Source: Christensenella sp. UBA4263
GTDB taxonomy: Bacteria; Bacillota; Clostridia; Christensenellales; Aristaeellaceae
Direction of reading: 5' to 3'
Assembly (NCBI GenBank): GCA_002395225.1
Contig: DGWH01000042.1
Coordinates: 1 to 32,981, forward strand
DNA: 32,981 nt
Under the pieces are notes generated by a model that made no database searches, had not been told where the DNA came from, and saw nothing but the letters and a program-made list of their open reading frames with translations. The translations under genes were made by a program, and so were the position numbers. Positions 14,907 through 23,799 of this stretch are shown here, piece after piece. The stretch's first letter is position 1, and each line of letters opens with the position of its first letter.

Positions 14907-17300
14907 TCAGTAATTGGTTCCGTACAGCCGGTTCTGGGTGCTCCTGCCGGCGATGCCGTCGACGGAGAGTCCATTGTTCTTCTGGAACGCACGCACGGCA
15001 TCATAGGTCTGTTTGCCGTAAATGCCGTCCACGTACTTGATCTGGCTGTAGCCCAGATTCTTGAGTTCCTGCTGGAGACGGCGGACATCACTTCCCTTGC
15101 ATCCCCAGTACAGAAGGCGATAGACATTTCCGCTGGGCACCGGTGCGACAGAGGAACCGCCGGCCGCGATGGCCGAGGACGAATAGAGAACCTGCTGCGT
15201 CGTGGGATCGGCAATGCCGGTAACGGACAGGCCGTTTCTCGCCTGGAAATTCCGCACCGCGCGATAGGTCCGGCTTCCAAAGTAGCCATCTGCCGAACCG
15301 GCCGCATAGCCAAGGGCATTCAGCCGGCTCTGAAGAGGCACCACACCCGCCTGATAGCGGCTGCTCCGCTTCAGTGTCGTATAGGTGGACGGAACGGATC
15401 CGCCGGAGGGAATGGCCGAGGAGGAATACAGCACATTCTGTGTCGTCACATCCGCAATGCCTGTCACGCTGAGGCCATTTCTCGCCTGGAAATTACGCAC
15501 GGCACGCTGTGTGCCGGAGCCAAAGATTCCATCCACACGAATGGTGTAATACCCGAGTTCCTTGAGGCGGCTCTGCAGAGCACTGACAAGCGGGCCGCGA
15601 TCTCCGCGAACCAGCGGCACAATATAGTGTGAATCATATGGAATGGCGCTGGAGGAGAACGCTACTTTCTGGGTTGTGGGATCTGCAATGCCGTTTGCGG
15701 GCAGACCATTCCGCTGCTGGAAGAGCTGAACCACATTCGCCACACCGGCATCATAGACATTCTGTGCAGAAATGGGATAATCGAGTCCGAACAGCCGTTT
15801 TGTCAGATCATACACATCCGTACCGCTGTCCCCGATGGTCAGTGTCCGATAGACGGTTGCTGACGCAACGGTCTTGGTGGTGGTGTAGGAGTACTGATTC
15901 AGGTTTCCGTAATAGACCGTAAAGGTCAGAGTGGTGCCTGCTGCATAGGTATGATACAGCGTGAACTTCAGCGTGCCATCTGCTGAACTGACCAGCGTCT
16001 GGCTGTAATCATAGGCATCCAGACGGACCGTAATGCCCGGCTTGGTCGATGCCATGACGATGAGTTCATCATCAAAGACAGGGTCAATGCTCAGCTCCGG
16101 TTTCACGGATGAACCGGTCACGGTCCAGGAGCCGGCCATATCCACCTTGCTTCCCGGATTTCCCTGATACTGGGCGTGAACTGCCGTGTAAGTGCCCGCC
16201 GCACAGGGAATGGCGACACTGAACAATCCATCCGTCCCCGGAGTGACCGTTGTATCATAGCCGCCCGGCGTCAGGGAAACGATGACCGGAGCACCGGCCG
16301 CCGCCTGTCCTGAAACCGTCAGCTTCTCCTCCCCTGCCACCACAGAGGTAAACTTGATGGCGGTTGAGGTATCCGTCACAATGACATTGTCAATCTTAAG
16401 CGGATCTACACCGGTGCCTGACGCTGTATAGGCGAACTGAACCGTATAGGTCCCGTTTGGGATATCTTTAATCTCGACAGATCCAACACCAGATGCAATT
16501 GTACCCGTCTTTATCGTTTTCGTTCCCTTCAGCACCGTCACGGTGATTTTCTTTGCGCTTGCACTGGTGACCGTTGCCGTAATTTTACTGACACCGCCCA
16601 CAGCCGTTGCCGAAATCGGATCTGCAGACTTATTCTTATTGACCGGTACTGAATAGGTCGCTTCATAGGTTGACTGACCTAAAAACCGAAGTTTCAGCTC
16701 ATATGTACCGTCTTCGAGTCCTGTGAAAGAAAATGCACCATCCGTTTTTGTTACAGGTTTTTCCTTTTTTGCATCACCTTTCCACAGTTCGACCATTACA
16801 CCTGTATCACCTTCAAGCGTAACTGATCCTGAAACAGTTCCAGCATTATCATTATTAATCGATATACCGGTAATTTTATCATTTGGTGCAGGACCTAACT
16901 TAAGTATTGGCAGACTGCTTCCGGACATCAGCGTAATTTTAGTCGTATCGAGCGTCTGCAAGCTGTCCGTTCCGGTTGTCACAAGATCGTTACCGGGCGT
17001 TTCAGTCCCCTGAATCGGATTTAAGGACTGATCATTTGTTCCGGGCTGCTGAGTCTGATCAATCTGGCTCTGTCCGGTTGTATCGGTCTGCAGGGGCTGG
17101 CCGCTCAGATCCTGTACGTTTGCATTGTTCTTCGGGGTCTGATTGTTCAGATCCTGTTCGGTCGTTTGGGAAACCTGACTCGGATCAATTTTGGTTGCCT
17201 CATCCGGTGTGGCTTCCAGTTCTGCCAGTACGGGAATTCCGAATAACCCAAAGCACAGCAGCAGGGTCAGCAGACACCCCGTGATTCTTTTTGTCATCAT
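14907..17300 (-). CDS. Exported peptidoglycan-binding protein with four PG_binding_1 repeats
   Basis: The 797-residue protein has a signal peptide (MMTKRITGCLL...GIPVLA, cleavage before ELEAT) and a Gln/Thr/Asn-rich linker (about 30-110). A run of Ig-like or CnaB-like beta domains follows (about 120-475; motifs such as TDGAFSFTGLEDGTYELKL and DIPNGTYTVQFAY). At the end are four PG_binding_1 repeats (about 483-797), recognisable by the pattern VRxLQxxLxxLGY...DGxFGxxTxxAVRxFQxxNGL. No catalytic domain, sortase motif or S-layer domain is seen, so it probably binds the cell wall through the C-terminus and displays the beta domains. ATG 17300 was chosen because AGGAGGAG lies just before it and the signal peptide starts there. 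It follows the solute-binding protein gene after 80 bases in one unit. The part coding for the first beta domain (16681-16920) is about 40 percent GC by hand count, against 63 percent in a sampled row of the C-terminal part. Confidence 0.9.
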   Translation of the reverse strand: MMTKRITGCLLTLLLCFGLFGIPVLAELEATPDEATKIDPSQVSQTTEQDLNNQTPKNNANVQDLSGQPLQTDTTGQSQIDQTQQPGTNDQSLNPIQGTETPGNDLVTTGTDSLQTLDTTKITLMSGSSLPILKLGPAPNDKITGISINNDNAGTVSGSVTLEGDTGVMVELWKGDAKKEKPVTKTDGAFSFTGLEDGTYELKLRFLGQSTYEATYSVPVNKNKSADPISATAVGGVSKITATVTSASAKKITVTVLKGTKTIKTGTIASGVGSVEIKDIPNGTYTVQFAYTASGTGVDPLKIDNVIVTDTSTAIKFTSVVAGEEKLTVSGQAAAGAPVIVSLTPGGYDTTVTPGTDGLFSVAIPCAAGTYTAVHAQYQGNPGSKVDMAGSWTVTGSSVKPELSIDPVFDDELIVMASTKPGITVRLDAYDYSQTLVSSADGTLKFTLYHTYAAGTTLTFTVYYGNLNQYSYTTTKTVASATVYRTLTIGDSGTDVYDLTKRLFGLDYPISAQNVYDAGVANVVQLFQQRNGLPANGIADPTTQKVAFSSSAIPYDSHYIVPLVRGDRGPLVSALQSRLKELGYYTIRVDGIFGSGTQRAVRNFQARNGLSVTGIADVTTQNVLYSSSAIPSGGSVPSTYTTLKRSSRYQAGVVPLQSRLNALGYAAGSADGYFGSRTYRAVRNFQARNGLSVTGIADPTTQQVLYSSSAIAAGGSSVAPVPSGNVYRLLYWGCKGSDVRRLQQELKNLGYSQIKYVDGIYGKQTYDAVRAFQKNNGLSVDGIAGRSTQNRLYGTNY
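15207..15507 (-). repeat. Near-identical DNA copies within the PG-binding repeats
   Basis: The segments 15207-15264 and 15450-15507 both encode AVRNFQARNGLSVTGIAD and are closely alike at the DNA level, much more than the first and fourth repeats. This points to recent duplication or gene conversion of the second and third PG-binding units. Confidence 0.7.
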
Positions 17301-17314
17301 TCTACTCCTCCTGG

Positions 17315-17348
17315 CGGTATCCGGAACACAGGCGGTTCCGGGATACCG
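17315..17348 (-). promoter_or_regulatory. Intercistronic hairpin just before the PG-binding protein ribosome site
   Basis: CGGTATCC-GGAAC pairs with GTTCC-(G)-GGATACCG (13 pairs with one bulged base, 7-base loop). It ends 4-5 bases before the AGGAGGAG site of the gene starting at 17300 and has no U-run, so it is not a terminator. It may protect the mRNA or set translation of the downstream gene. Confidence 0.5.
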
Positions 17349-17380
17349 GTTGTATTCTGCTGCCGGATGTGACCGGCACA

Positions 17381-18487
17381 TTACTGGGCAGCCACTGAAT
17401 TGCTCATCAGCTGCGCAATCACCTGTTCAGACCACTCCTCAAAATGATCCTGATTGAAATCATACAGAACGCCGGAAATATCCGTTGCCTTCAGCGTCAG
17501 GGCCGCCACACTGTTCCCCAGCGTGCCGGCGCCAACGGCAGATACACGGCCATCCAGCAGTTTCCGGATAAAGGAAATAGCTGCCTCGCGGCGCACCGGG
17601 TCATCATAGCAGGCCCGTGTCATTGCCAGGCCGCAGTCCGGAGAGCCGACGAGCGAGGTGCGCTCGGTGCCATCCATTCCGGGAAGGGAGATGACCGCGT
17701 ACTGGCCGGCCCTGTCCTCCGGAATCAGGGATGCCAGGTCCGATGTATCAAAGCGCATGGCGGCCTGTCCGCCCAGGAACTGCTCTTCCATGTCCTGATC
17801 CGTCACGTTCCAGGGATCCGAGCCGAAAGCCCCCACCAGAACCAGCGAATTGAGCACGTTCACCGCACCGTCCAGGGATTCCTGCGAACCATAGCTGCCA
17901 TCCGGTGCACCCATGCTGGCCGCACAGTCAAGGGCTACCTCCGGCCACTCACACAGCGCATTGGCAATGGGCTGCACGCCGGTCTGGGCCAGCTGCAGGC
18001 AGTCAATCACCAGTTCCTCAAAGGTGGCCGGAATGGTCATTCCATGCTGGGTCAGGACCTCTGTATTCACATAGAGGCTTTCCCAGTTAAAGCGGACCGG
18101 CGTCAGAATAATGCCGGCATCCTCTTTCATGCCGTTCATCAGCCGCACACCGCAGTCCGGTGCCGCCGCCTGAAGGGTGGCCGCATCCACCAGGAGAGCG
18201 GGATCAATTCCCGCGCCTACCGGAAGGACGACGATATCGACTTTCCCTTCGGCCAGCGAGGCTTTCAGGGATTCAATGGTCACATCATCCATTTCGCCGG
18301 AAAAATCTTCCACGGCATTTCCGGTCTCCTGTCCCCATTCTTCCATCAGGTCGTTGTACGCCTGCGCGGCAGGATCCTGTCCTGCAAATGGTGTATAGGT
18401 TCTCAGAGTCGTGCCGCTGGCCAGCGAAGTGACGGCAATCAGCACCATCAGCAGAAAACTGACCAGAAATAACGCACATCTGTTCAT
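17381..18487 (-). CDS. Extracellular solute-binding protein (family 1), orphan
   Basis: The 368-residue secreted protein has a signal peptide (MNRCALFLVSFLLMVLIAVTSLA, mature start SGTTLR) and resembles the MalE/UgpB-type binding proteins: TYTPFAG...AYNDLMEEWGQETGN near the N-terminus, PATFEELVIDCLQLAQTGVQPIA, GQAAMRFDTSD and a helical C-terminus with EAAISFIRKLLDG. There is no lipobox Cys and no permease or ATPase gene next to it, so it is an orphan. It may feed a distant transporter, act as a sensor, or work with the wall-binding protein encoded 80 bases downstream. I chose ATG 18487 (AGGGGGAT 4 bases before it); the longer frame to 18607 runs across the promoter. Family assignment is good; the ligand is unknown. 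Confidence 0.82.
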   Translation of the reverse strand: MNRCALFLVSFLLMVLIAVTSLASGTTLRTYTPFAGQDPAAQAYNDLMEEWGQETGNAVEDFSGEMDDVTIESLKASLAEGKVDIVVLPVGAGIDPALLVDAATLQAAAPDCGVRLMNGMKEDAGIILTPVRFNWESLYVNTEVLTQHGMTIPATFEELVIDCLQLAQTGVQPIANALCEWPEVALDCAASMGAPDGSYGSQESLDGAVNVLNSLVLVGAFGSDPWNVTDQDMEEQFLGGQAAMRFDTSDLASLIPEDRAGQYAVISLPGMDGTERTSLVGSPDCGLAMTRACYDDPVRREAAISFIRKLLDGRVSAVGAGTLGNSVAALTLKATDISGVLYDFNQDHFEEWSEQVIAQLMSNSVAAQ

Positions 18488-18545
18488 GATATCCCCCTGT
18501 TCCAGCTGCCGGATCCACTCGTGAACCGGGCAGATTCTTTTGTGT

Positions 18546-18574
18546 ATTATACCGCTCATGATTCTCATTCTCAA
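18546..18574 (-). promoter_or_regulatory. Sigma-A type promoter of the orphan binding protein / PG-binding protein unit
   Basis: On the minus strand TTGAGA (18574-18569) and a perfect TATAAT (18551-18546) are 17 bases apart. The start would be near 18539, about 50 bases before ATG 18487. Confidence 0.8.
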
Positions 18575-18630
18575 GTCATGCGCCGCATTTCTCTTATTAG
18601 ACGGCATTTTCTCCGTTTTTTATCCCGTTA

Positions 18631-18656
18631 AAAATGCCCTGCCATTGGCAGAGCAT
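18631..18656 (-). terminator. Terminator of the rnj-recD2 operon
   Basis: In minus-strand RNA AUGCUCUGCC pairs with GGCAGGGCAU (10 pairs including one U-G, 3-base loop), followed by UUUUAA. The G-U pair favours the minus strand. It lies about 29 bases after the recD2 stop. Confidence 0.85.
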
Positions 18657-18684
18657 ATCATGGATATCCGGGGATGGATTGGGC

Positions 18685-20940
18685 TCAGAAATCCGATTCC
18701 TCCACATGCGGGACAACCGCTTCCAGCTGCATGATGCGCCACTTGAGCGCGCTGTACCGCTTCACGATGTGGGTATTGCGAATCATCTGTTCAATGGCGG
18801 ATTCCCGTCCCACCAGCATCACGAGACGCCGTGCCCGGGTGACCGCCGTATAGAGGAGATTTCGGGTCAGCAGCATGGGCGGTCCGCCGACGGCCGGAAT
18901 CACCACCGCCGGGAACTCATTGCCCTGACTCTTATGAATCGAGATGCAGTACGCCAGTTCCAGATCCTCAAGATCTGCCGGACCGTACTCAACCAGCCGC
19001 TCATCATCAAAGCGGACAATGACCAGCTTATCCTCCGTCTGAATCCGTTCAATCCGGCCGATATCGCCGTTGAAGACGCCCTGCCCTTCCTCGTACTCCT
19101 CGTCCTCGTTCATCATGTCCCCGCGGGTCCATTCCATCTGATAGTTGTTCCGGGTCTGCATGACCTTGTCGCCCTCCCGGAACGTGGTTTCCCCGCGAAT
19201 GTATTCATTTTTCTCACTGCTCACCGGATTCAGGGCCGCCTGCAGCAGGGTGTTCAGGGAATGAACCCCGCACTCCCCTTTCTTTGTCGGCGCCAGCACC
19301 TGAATTTCCCAGATGGGATCCGCCTGCAGGAACTTGGGCAGCCGGTTGGCGCAGAGGTTCACAATTTCATCCGCCGCAAGAGACGGATAGGCGGCGCGTT
19401 CAAAGAAGAAATCGCTCCCCTTGGCATTGAGACGCGGCGCAAGCCCCTGATTAATCTGATGGGCGTTATAGACGATCATGCTCTTCTCATTCTGCCGGAA
19501 GATTTCCGACAGGCGGACCGTCGGGAATACACCGGAATTGAGGAGATCTTTCAGCACATTGCCTGCCCCGACACTGGGCAGCTGATCCACGTCCCCCACC
19601 ATAATCAGGCGTGTTCCCGGCGTCAGGGCCTGCAGAACCGCCTTCATCAGGAAGATGTCCACCATGGACATCTCATCGATGATCAGGGCAGAGATTTCAA
19701 GCGGATAATCCTCGTTCCGCATAAAATCCTCATCCTCGCCGCTGTATTCAAGCAGGCGGTGCAGGGTCTTTGCCTCCCTGCCGCAGGCCTCGCTCATTCG
19801 CTTGGCGGCCCGCCCGGTGGGCGCCGCCAGGGCGACTTTCTGTCCCTTGAGCAGGTTCAGAATGCACTTGATGATCGTGGTCTTGCCGGTTCCGGGACCG
19901 CCCGTAATGATGCAGATGCCGGAATCGGCGGCCATGCGCACGGCTTTGCGCTGCTGTTCATGCAGCGTAATGCCCTCTTCCCGCTCCATCTTGGCAATCA
20001 TCCGGTCCGGATCGGTCTGCGCGGCGTTCGGCTTTTTCTCCTTCAGTTCCTTCAGGCGGCCGGCAATGAATTTTTCCGCCTTGTACAGGTTCGGTTCATA
20101 CACCGCAATCAGTTCATGCCCATCGGTTTCATCCGGAACGATTTCCGCCACCAGTTCCCGACGGATCACCAGTTCATCCAGTTCCGTATCCAGAAGTTCC
20201 GCGGGCATCCCCAGGGTGCTGCGCGTACTTGCCACCAGTTCCTCCCGGGGCAGATAACAGTGTCCGACGCCCGCGCCTGCCTCCCGCAGGGTGTAATGAA
20301 AGCCGGCCTGAATCCGGAACGGGCTGTTTCGGGCAATGCCCACCGATTCGGCAATGTGATCCGCTGTCTTGAACCCGATGCCCTCGATATCCTCCACCAG
20401 ACGGTAGGGATTCTGGGTAATGACCTCCTGCACCCGGTCATTGTACTCCTTGAAAATCCGGACAGAAAGCCGAGCCGGAATATCGTATTTCTGCAGGAAC
20501 AGCATTGCCTCCCGCTCCTCCGCCTGTTCCGCATAGCTTTCGGCAATCATGTCCGCTTTTTTCTGCCCGATTCCGCTGATTTCCGTCAGCCGTTCCGGAT
20601 GCTCCGCAATAATGTTCAGCGCCTCATCTCCGAAGTGCTGTACGATCTGTTTGGCCGTGGTGCGGCCGATGCCGCGGATCATGCCTGAGGCCAGATACCG
20701 CTCGATCCCGCTGCGGGTTTCCGGCGGGTAGACTTTCACCCCGGCGACTTTAAACTGATGGCCATACGTCGGATGCTCCACCCAGGTTCCATCCAGATCC
20801 AGCCGCTCTCCCTCACCGATCTGCGGCATGATTCCTATCGCGGTAAACCGCCGTTTTCCGGCACGTACGGTAATCACGGTATATCCGTTCTCGTCGTTCC
20901 GGTAAACGGTTTCCTCCGCTACTGCACTTAGCATCTCCAT
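18685..20940 (-). CDS. recD2: ATP-dependent DNA helicase RecD2
   Basis: The 751-residue product is a superfamily 1B 5'-to-3' DNA helicase of the RecD2 (YrrC) type, which works without RecBC in Bacillota and takes part in repair and replication-fork maintenance. An N-terminal OB-like domain is followed by tandem helix-hairpin-helix motifs (RGIGRTTAKQI, ISGIGQKKADM). The helicase core comes next: Walker A GGPGTGKTT (about residue 348-356), Walker B LIIDEMSMVD, motif III GDVDQLPSVG, motif V SIHKSQGNEF and motif VI LLYTAVTRARR. The start is uncertain. ATG 20940 has GGGAGG 11 bases upstream; an in-frame TTG at 20979 would give 13 more residues but has no ribosome site. It is the last gene of the rnj operon, 45 bases after the U32 peptidase gene, and is followed by a terminator. 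Confidence 0.95.
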   Translation of the reverse strand: MEMLSAVAEETVYRNDENGYTVITVRAGKRRFTAIGIMPQIGEGERLDLDGTWVEHPTYGHQFKVAGVKVYPPETRSGIERYLASGMIRGIGRTTAKQIVQHFGDEALNIIAEHPERLTEISGIGQKKADMIAESYAEQAEEREAMLFLQKYDIPARLSVRIFKEYNDRVQEVITQNPYRLVEDIEGIGFKTADHIAESVGIARNSPFRIQAGFHYTLREAGAGVGHCYLPREELVASTRSTLGMPAELLDTELDELVIRRELVAEIVPDETDGHELIAVYEPNLYKAEKFIAGRLKELKEKKPNAAQTDPDRMIAKMEREEGITLHEQQRKAVRMAADSGICIITGGPGTGKTTIIKCILNLLKGQKVALAAPTGRAAKRMSEACGREAKTLHRLLEYSGEDEDFMRNEDYPLEISALIIDEMSMVDIFLMKAVLQALTPGTRLIMVGDVDQLPSVGAGNVLKDLLNSGVFPTVRLSEIFRQNEKSMIVYNAHQINQGLAPRLNAKGSDFFFERAAYPSLAADEIVNLCANRLPKFLQADPIWEIQVLAPTKKGECGVHSLNTLLQAALNPVSSEKNEYIRGETTFREGDKVMQTRNNYQMEWTRGDMMNEDEEYEEGQGVFNGDIGRIERIQTEDKLVIVRFDDERLVEYGPADLEDLELAYCISIHKSQGNEFPAVVIPAVGGPPMLLTRNLLYTAVTRARRLVMLVGRESAIEQMIRNTHIVKRYSALKWRIMQLEAVVPHVEESDF

Positions 20941-20985
20941 GGGATCCGCATCCTCCCGTATCATAACAATTTCGGCCAATGCCGT

Positions 20986-22215
20986 TTACGTATTCGCCCG
21001 GTTGCGAACCGGTCCCCGAATCAGGTCCCCCGCCGCAATCTCCGGTCCGCAGGGAACCAGGACCTTTTGCAGCGGCACGCTGACCTTATCCAGCTGTACC
21101 CCGGTCTCGGCATCCCGAATGGATTCTACCGGAAACGGCAGGATGCCCTGCGGCGTCACAGCCTCAAGCACTTCCCCGCGGAAAAAGCGGTTGCGCATTT
21201 CCACCAGGGCGATGCCTCCGGACACCTCCAGGACGCGTGCCATATACTCTGCCGCCTGGCGGGTTCCACTGGCCATGCCGGGAACTGCCGGCTGCCCGAA
21301 ATAAAAGCCCGTGTCATAGTCCCGGTGGCTGACCTTATCCAGTTCCAGCCGCCAGCGCTGCAGGAAATCCGGGTCAGGTTCACCCGCTGCGCAGGCATCC
21401 ATCACCTGTCGGTAGGCCAGGCCCACCGTGGCCACATACAGCTCATTTTTCATGCGGCCCTCGACCTTAAAGCACGCAATGCCGCTGCGCATCAGGCGCG
21501 GCATATGCTCAATCATGCACAGGTCATGGGCGGAAAGGATCGCGTTCCCCTGCCCCTCAGGCTCAAGAATCTCCCACGGCTCCTCCGGATGTTTCCGCTC
21601 CGTCAGAGCGTAGCTCCATCTGCAGGGCTGTGCACAGTCGCCCCGGTTGGCACTGCGTCCCAGAAGGGCTGCGCTCAGCATGCAGCGGCCGGACCAGGAC
21701 ATGCACTGGGCCCCGTGAATGAAGGACTCCACTTCCATGACCCCGTCAAGCTCGGCGGCCATCTGTTCCAGTTCATTAAGGGACAGTTCCCGCGCGGCCA
21801 CAATCCGCGAGGCGCCCAGCTCCCGGTACACCCGTGCAGAGGCCGCGTTGGTGGTATTGGCCTGAGTGCTGACATGGATGTCAATGCCAGGAACATTCCG
21901 GGCAATCATGGCAATCATGCCAAGGTCGGAGACAATGAGCGCATCCGCCCCGATGTCTCTTGCCTGCGCGGCGGCCCGGAGCATCCCCGGAATATCCCGG
22001 TCACGGGCGAAAATATTGAGGGTGACATGAACCTTTTTCCCCCGGGCATGGGCTTCGGATATGGCCGATTCCAGTGCCTCATGGCCAAAATTATCCGCGC
22101 CTGCCCGCAGGCTGAACTGATCCATACCACAATAAACGGCGTCTGCGCCGAAGCGCAGCGCCGTCTGAAAAGTCTGTCGGTTTCCTGCCGGAAGCAGGAG
22201 CGTCGGTGTTTGCAT
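20986..22215 (-). CDS. U32 family peptidase-like protein (tRNA/rRNA hydroxylation type)
   Basis: The 409-residue protein opens with QTPTLLLPAGNRQTFQTALR, typical of family U32, and carries the U32 signature ESFIHGAQCMSWSGRCMLS followed by NRGDCAQPCRW, giving four conserved cysteines. Although named collagenase-like peptidases, well-studied members (TrhP in tRNA, RlhA in 23S rRNA) are needed for cytidine or uridine hydroxylation, so an RNA modification role is likely here. The start ATG 22215 overlaps the mltG stop by one base (TAATG) and has AGAGGA 5 bases before it, which points to translational coupling. The mltG-U32 neighbourhood is reminiscent of yrrL-yrrO in Bacillus. Confidence 0.9.
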   Translation of the reverse strand: MQTPTLLLPAGNRQTFQTALRFGADAVYCGMDQFSLRAGADNFGHEALESAISEAHARGKKVHVTLNIFARDRDIPGMLRAAAQARDIGADALIVSDLGMIAMIARNVPGIDIHVSTQANTTNAASARVYRELGASRIVAARELSLNELEQMAAELDGVMEVESFIHGAQCMSWSGRCMLSAALLGRSANRGDCAQPCRWSYALTERKHPEEPWEILEPEGQGNAILSAHDLCMIEHMPRLMRSGIACFKVEGRMKNELYVATVGLAYRQVMDACAAGEPDPDFLQRWRLELDKVSHRDYDTGFYFGQPAVPGMASGTRQAAEYMARVLEVSGGIALVEMRNRFFRGEVLEAVTPQGILPFPVESIRDAETGVQLDKVSVPLQKVLVPCGPEIAAGDLIRGPVRNRANT

Positions 22216-23408
22216 TATAATCCTCTGCTTCTGTCGTATTCTTCCCACAATGGACGATACATGGCCACTGCGGCATTATGCTCCTCCAGCGTGCGCGAGA
22301 AGTACAGTTCGGAGGAATTCGGGTCCTTGGAACAGAAATACAGGTACTTCTGTGCCACATACTGTTCATCCGGATAGAGGGCGGCCACCACCGCATCCAT
22401 GGAAGGATTGCAGATCGGTCCAACCGGAAGCCCCCGGACCAGATAGGTGTTGTACGGGGATGAAATGGTCAGGTCCGTTTCCGCCAGCGACATCTTCTTT
22501 GACCCGCTGACATACTTGACCGTCGCATCCGACCCCAGTGTCATATTCTGTTTGAGACGGTTATGGAATACCGCGCTGACCCTGGCAAAATCCATTTTCT
22601 TGGCCTCCGTCTCGATCATGGAGGCCAGGGTAAAGATCTCATCCATGGTCATCCCCAGCGCCTCGGCCCGCTCGGCATAGTTGCTCAGGTACGCGGCATT
22701 GGTCTGATTGAGCAGCTTTTTGATGATGTCATCCGGCGTCGAACTGGTATAAATCTCATAGGTGTTGGGCGACAGATATCCCTCAAGCAGATAAAGGCGT
22801 CCCTGTGCACGGCTTGAGCTCAGGATCTCATCCACGAATTCATATCCGCGGTAATTTTCCCCGCTCTTGCACAGTTTCAGGAATTCCTCTCCGCTGGGAA
22901 ACAGCCCGATTTTAACCAGATACTCCGCCACATTTTCCACCGTCCAGCCCGGGATGATGGTAATCTGCATGGTATTGGGCCGCCCGTCGCCGGAAATGAG
23001 CTGATCCAGAATCTCTCTGGCCGACATGGCCTTGGTAAAGGTATACCTGCCGCTCTGAATCCGCTGCCCCATTCCGCCAAAGTCCGCCATATACTTGAAT
23101 ACGGTGCTGTTGGCTATGAGGCCGCTGTTTTCCAGTTCCCTTGACACATTGGACAGACTGCTGCCCGACTTGACGACAAACGGAATCTCCGTCCTGTCGG
23201 CGGGATCCATGGGTGCAAAGAACGTGTTTTCAAAGCGCTGCCAGCCGGTATAGATGAGTCCGCAGACCAGGGTTACGGCACACACCAGAATCATGACCGT
23301 TCTGAGCACTTTCCAGAGCGCAGAATACCAGAAGAAGCCGTAACGCCGGCTCTCCAGCTGTTTCAGCTCCTTCTGATACACGGATTTTGTCTTTTTTGTT
23401 CCAGCCAA
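22215..23408 (-). CDS. mltG: Endolytic transglycosylase MltG
   Basis: MltG cuts nascent peptidoglycan strands at the membrane and ends glycan synthesis. The 397-residue protein has a cytoplasmic basic N-terminus, one membrane helix (about 32-52), a LysM-like region (PFVVKSGSSLSNVSREL...) and the YceG catalytic domain. The active-site Glu lies in LASMIETEAKK, and further conserved pieces are FHNRLKQNMTLGSDATVKY, SPYNTYLVRGLPVGPICNPS and YLYFCSKDPNSSELYFS. The start is TTG at 23408, with GGTGAG 6 bases before it and only 14 bases after the ylbF-like stop; no good ATG is near. The stop overlaps the next start by one base. Confidence 0.95.
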   Translation of the reverse strand: MAGTKKTKSVYQKELKQLESRRYGFFWYSALWKVLRTVMILVCAVTLVCGLIYTGWQRFENTFFAPMDPADRTEIPFVVKSGSSLSNVSRELENSGLIANSTVFKYMADFGGMGQRIQSGRYTFTKAMSAREILDQLISGDGRPNTMQITIIPGWTVENVAEYLVKIGLFPSGEEFLKLCKSGENYRGYEFVDEILSSSRAQGRLYLLEGYLSPNTYEIYTSSTPDDIIKKLLNQTNAAYLSNYAERAEALGMTMDEIFTLASMIETEAKKMDFARVSAVFHNRLKQNMTLGSDATVKYVSGSKKMSLAETDLTISSPYNTYLVRGLPVGPICNPSMDAVVAALYPDEQYVAQKYLYFCSKDPNSSELYFSRTLEEHNAAVAMYRPLWEEYDRSRGL

Positions 23409-23422
23409 TTTTGCTCACCCGG

Positions 23423-23776
23423 TTACATCCCGCTGGGGATCTCTAAGTGAACGCCGGAGGCATCTGTCAGGATCTTAAAGACATCCGCCAGCGTTTTCTG
23501 CATCTGAAGCTCAGCCATCAGGTAGGCCTGAACATCGCTGTTCATATACAGCAGGGCTGCCAGTTTCTGGTAGCGCTGCATATCCTCACTGGGCATCTGT
23601 CCGGCACCGCTGGCCATGGTCATCTGAAGACGCATCTGCAGGCGTTTGTATTCATCCAGCAGGAGACGGTTGGTCTCATCACTGTACGCCTTTTCCCTCA
23701 GTTCCCTGAGGCGCACACACTCATCACTGTTGCGGAATTCCTCAGCCAGGCGGTTAGCCGTATCATAAATGTTCAT
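23423..23776 (-). CDS. YlbF/YmcA family protein
   Basis: The 117-residue helical protein (MNIYDTANRLAEEFRNSDE..., then LREKAYSDETNRLLLDEYKRLQMRLQM) fits the YlbF/YmcA (Com_YlbF) family. In Bacillus, members YlbF, YmcA and YaaT form the Y-complex, which guides RNase Y and affects competence, biofilm and sporulation. Here the gene lies 23 bases after rnj, so a role in mRNA processing is reasonable but inferred. ATG 23776 has AGAGGA about 7 bases before it. Confidence 0.85.
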   Translation of the reverse strand: MNIYDTANRLAEEFRNSDECVRLRELREKAYSDETNRLLLDEYKRLQMRLQMTMASGAGQMPSEDMQRYQKLAALLYMNSDVQAYLMAELQMQKTLADVFKILTDASGVHLEIPSGM

Positions 23777-23799
23777 TCAATGTCCTCTCTTCATCCGGA

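Noticed and set aside
14593..14913. Plus-strand open frame of 106 codons in the intergenic region
   Set aside because: It runs through the minus-strand terminator at 14825-14860, has no ribosome site and reads into the end of the neighbouring gene.
18634..20688. Open frame of 684 codons on the plus strand
   Set aside because: It is entirely antisense to recD2, which has all helicase motifs; the plus-frame product is His/Arg/Gln-rich and has no recognisable domain.
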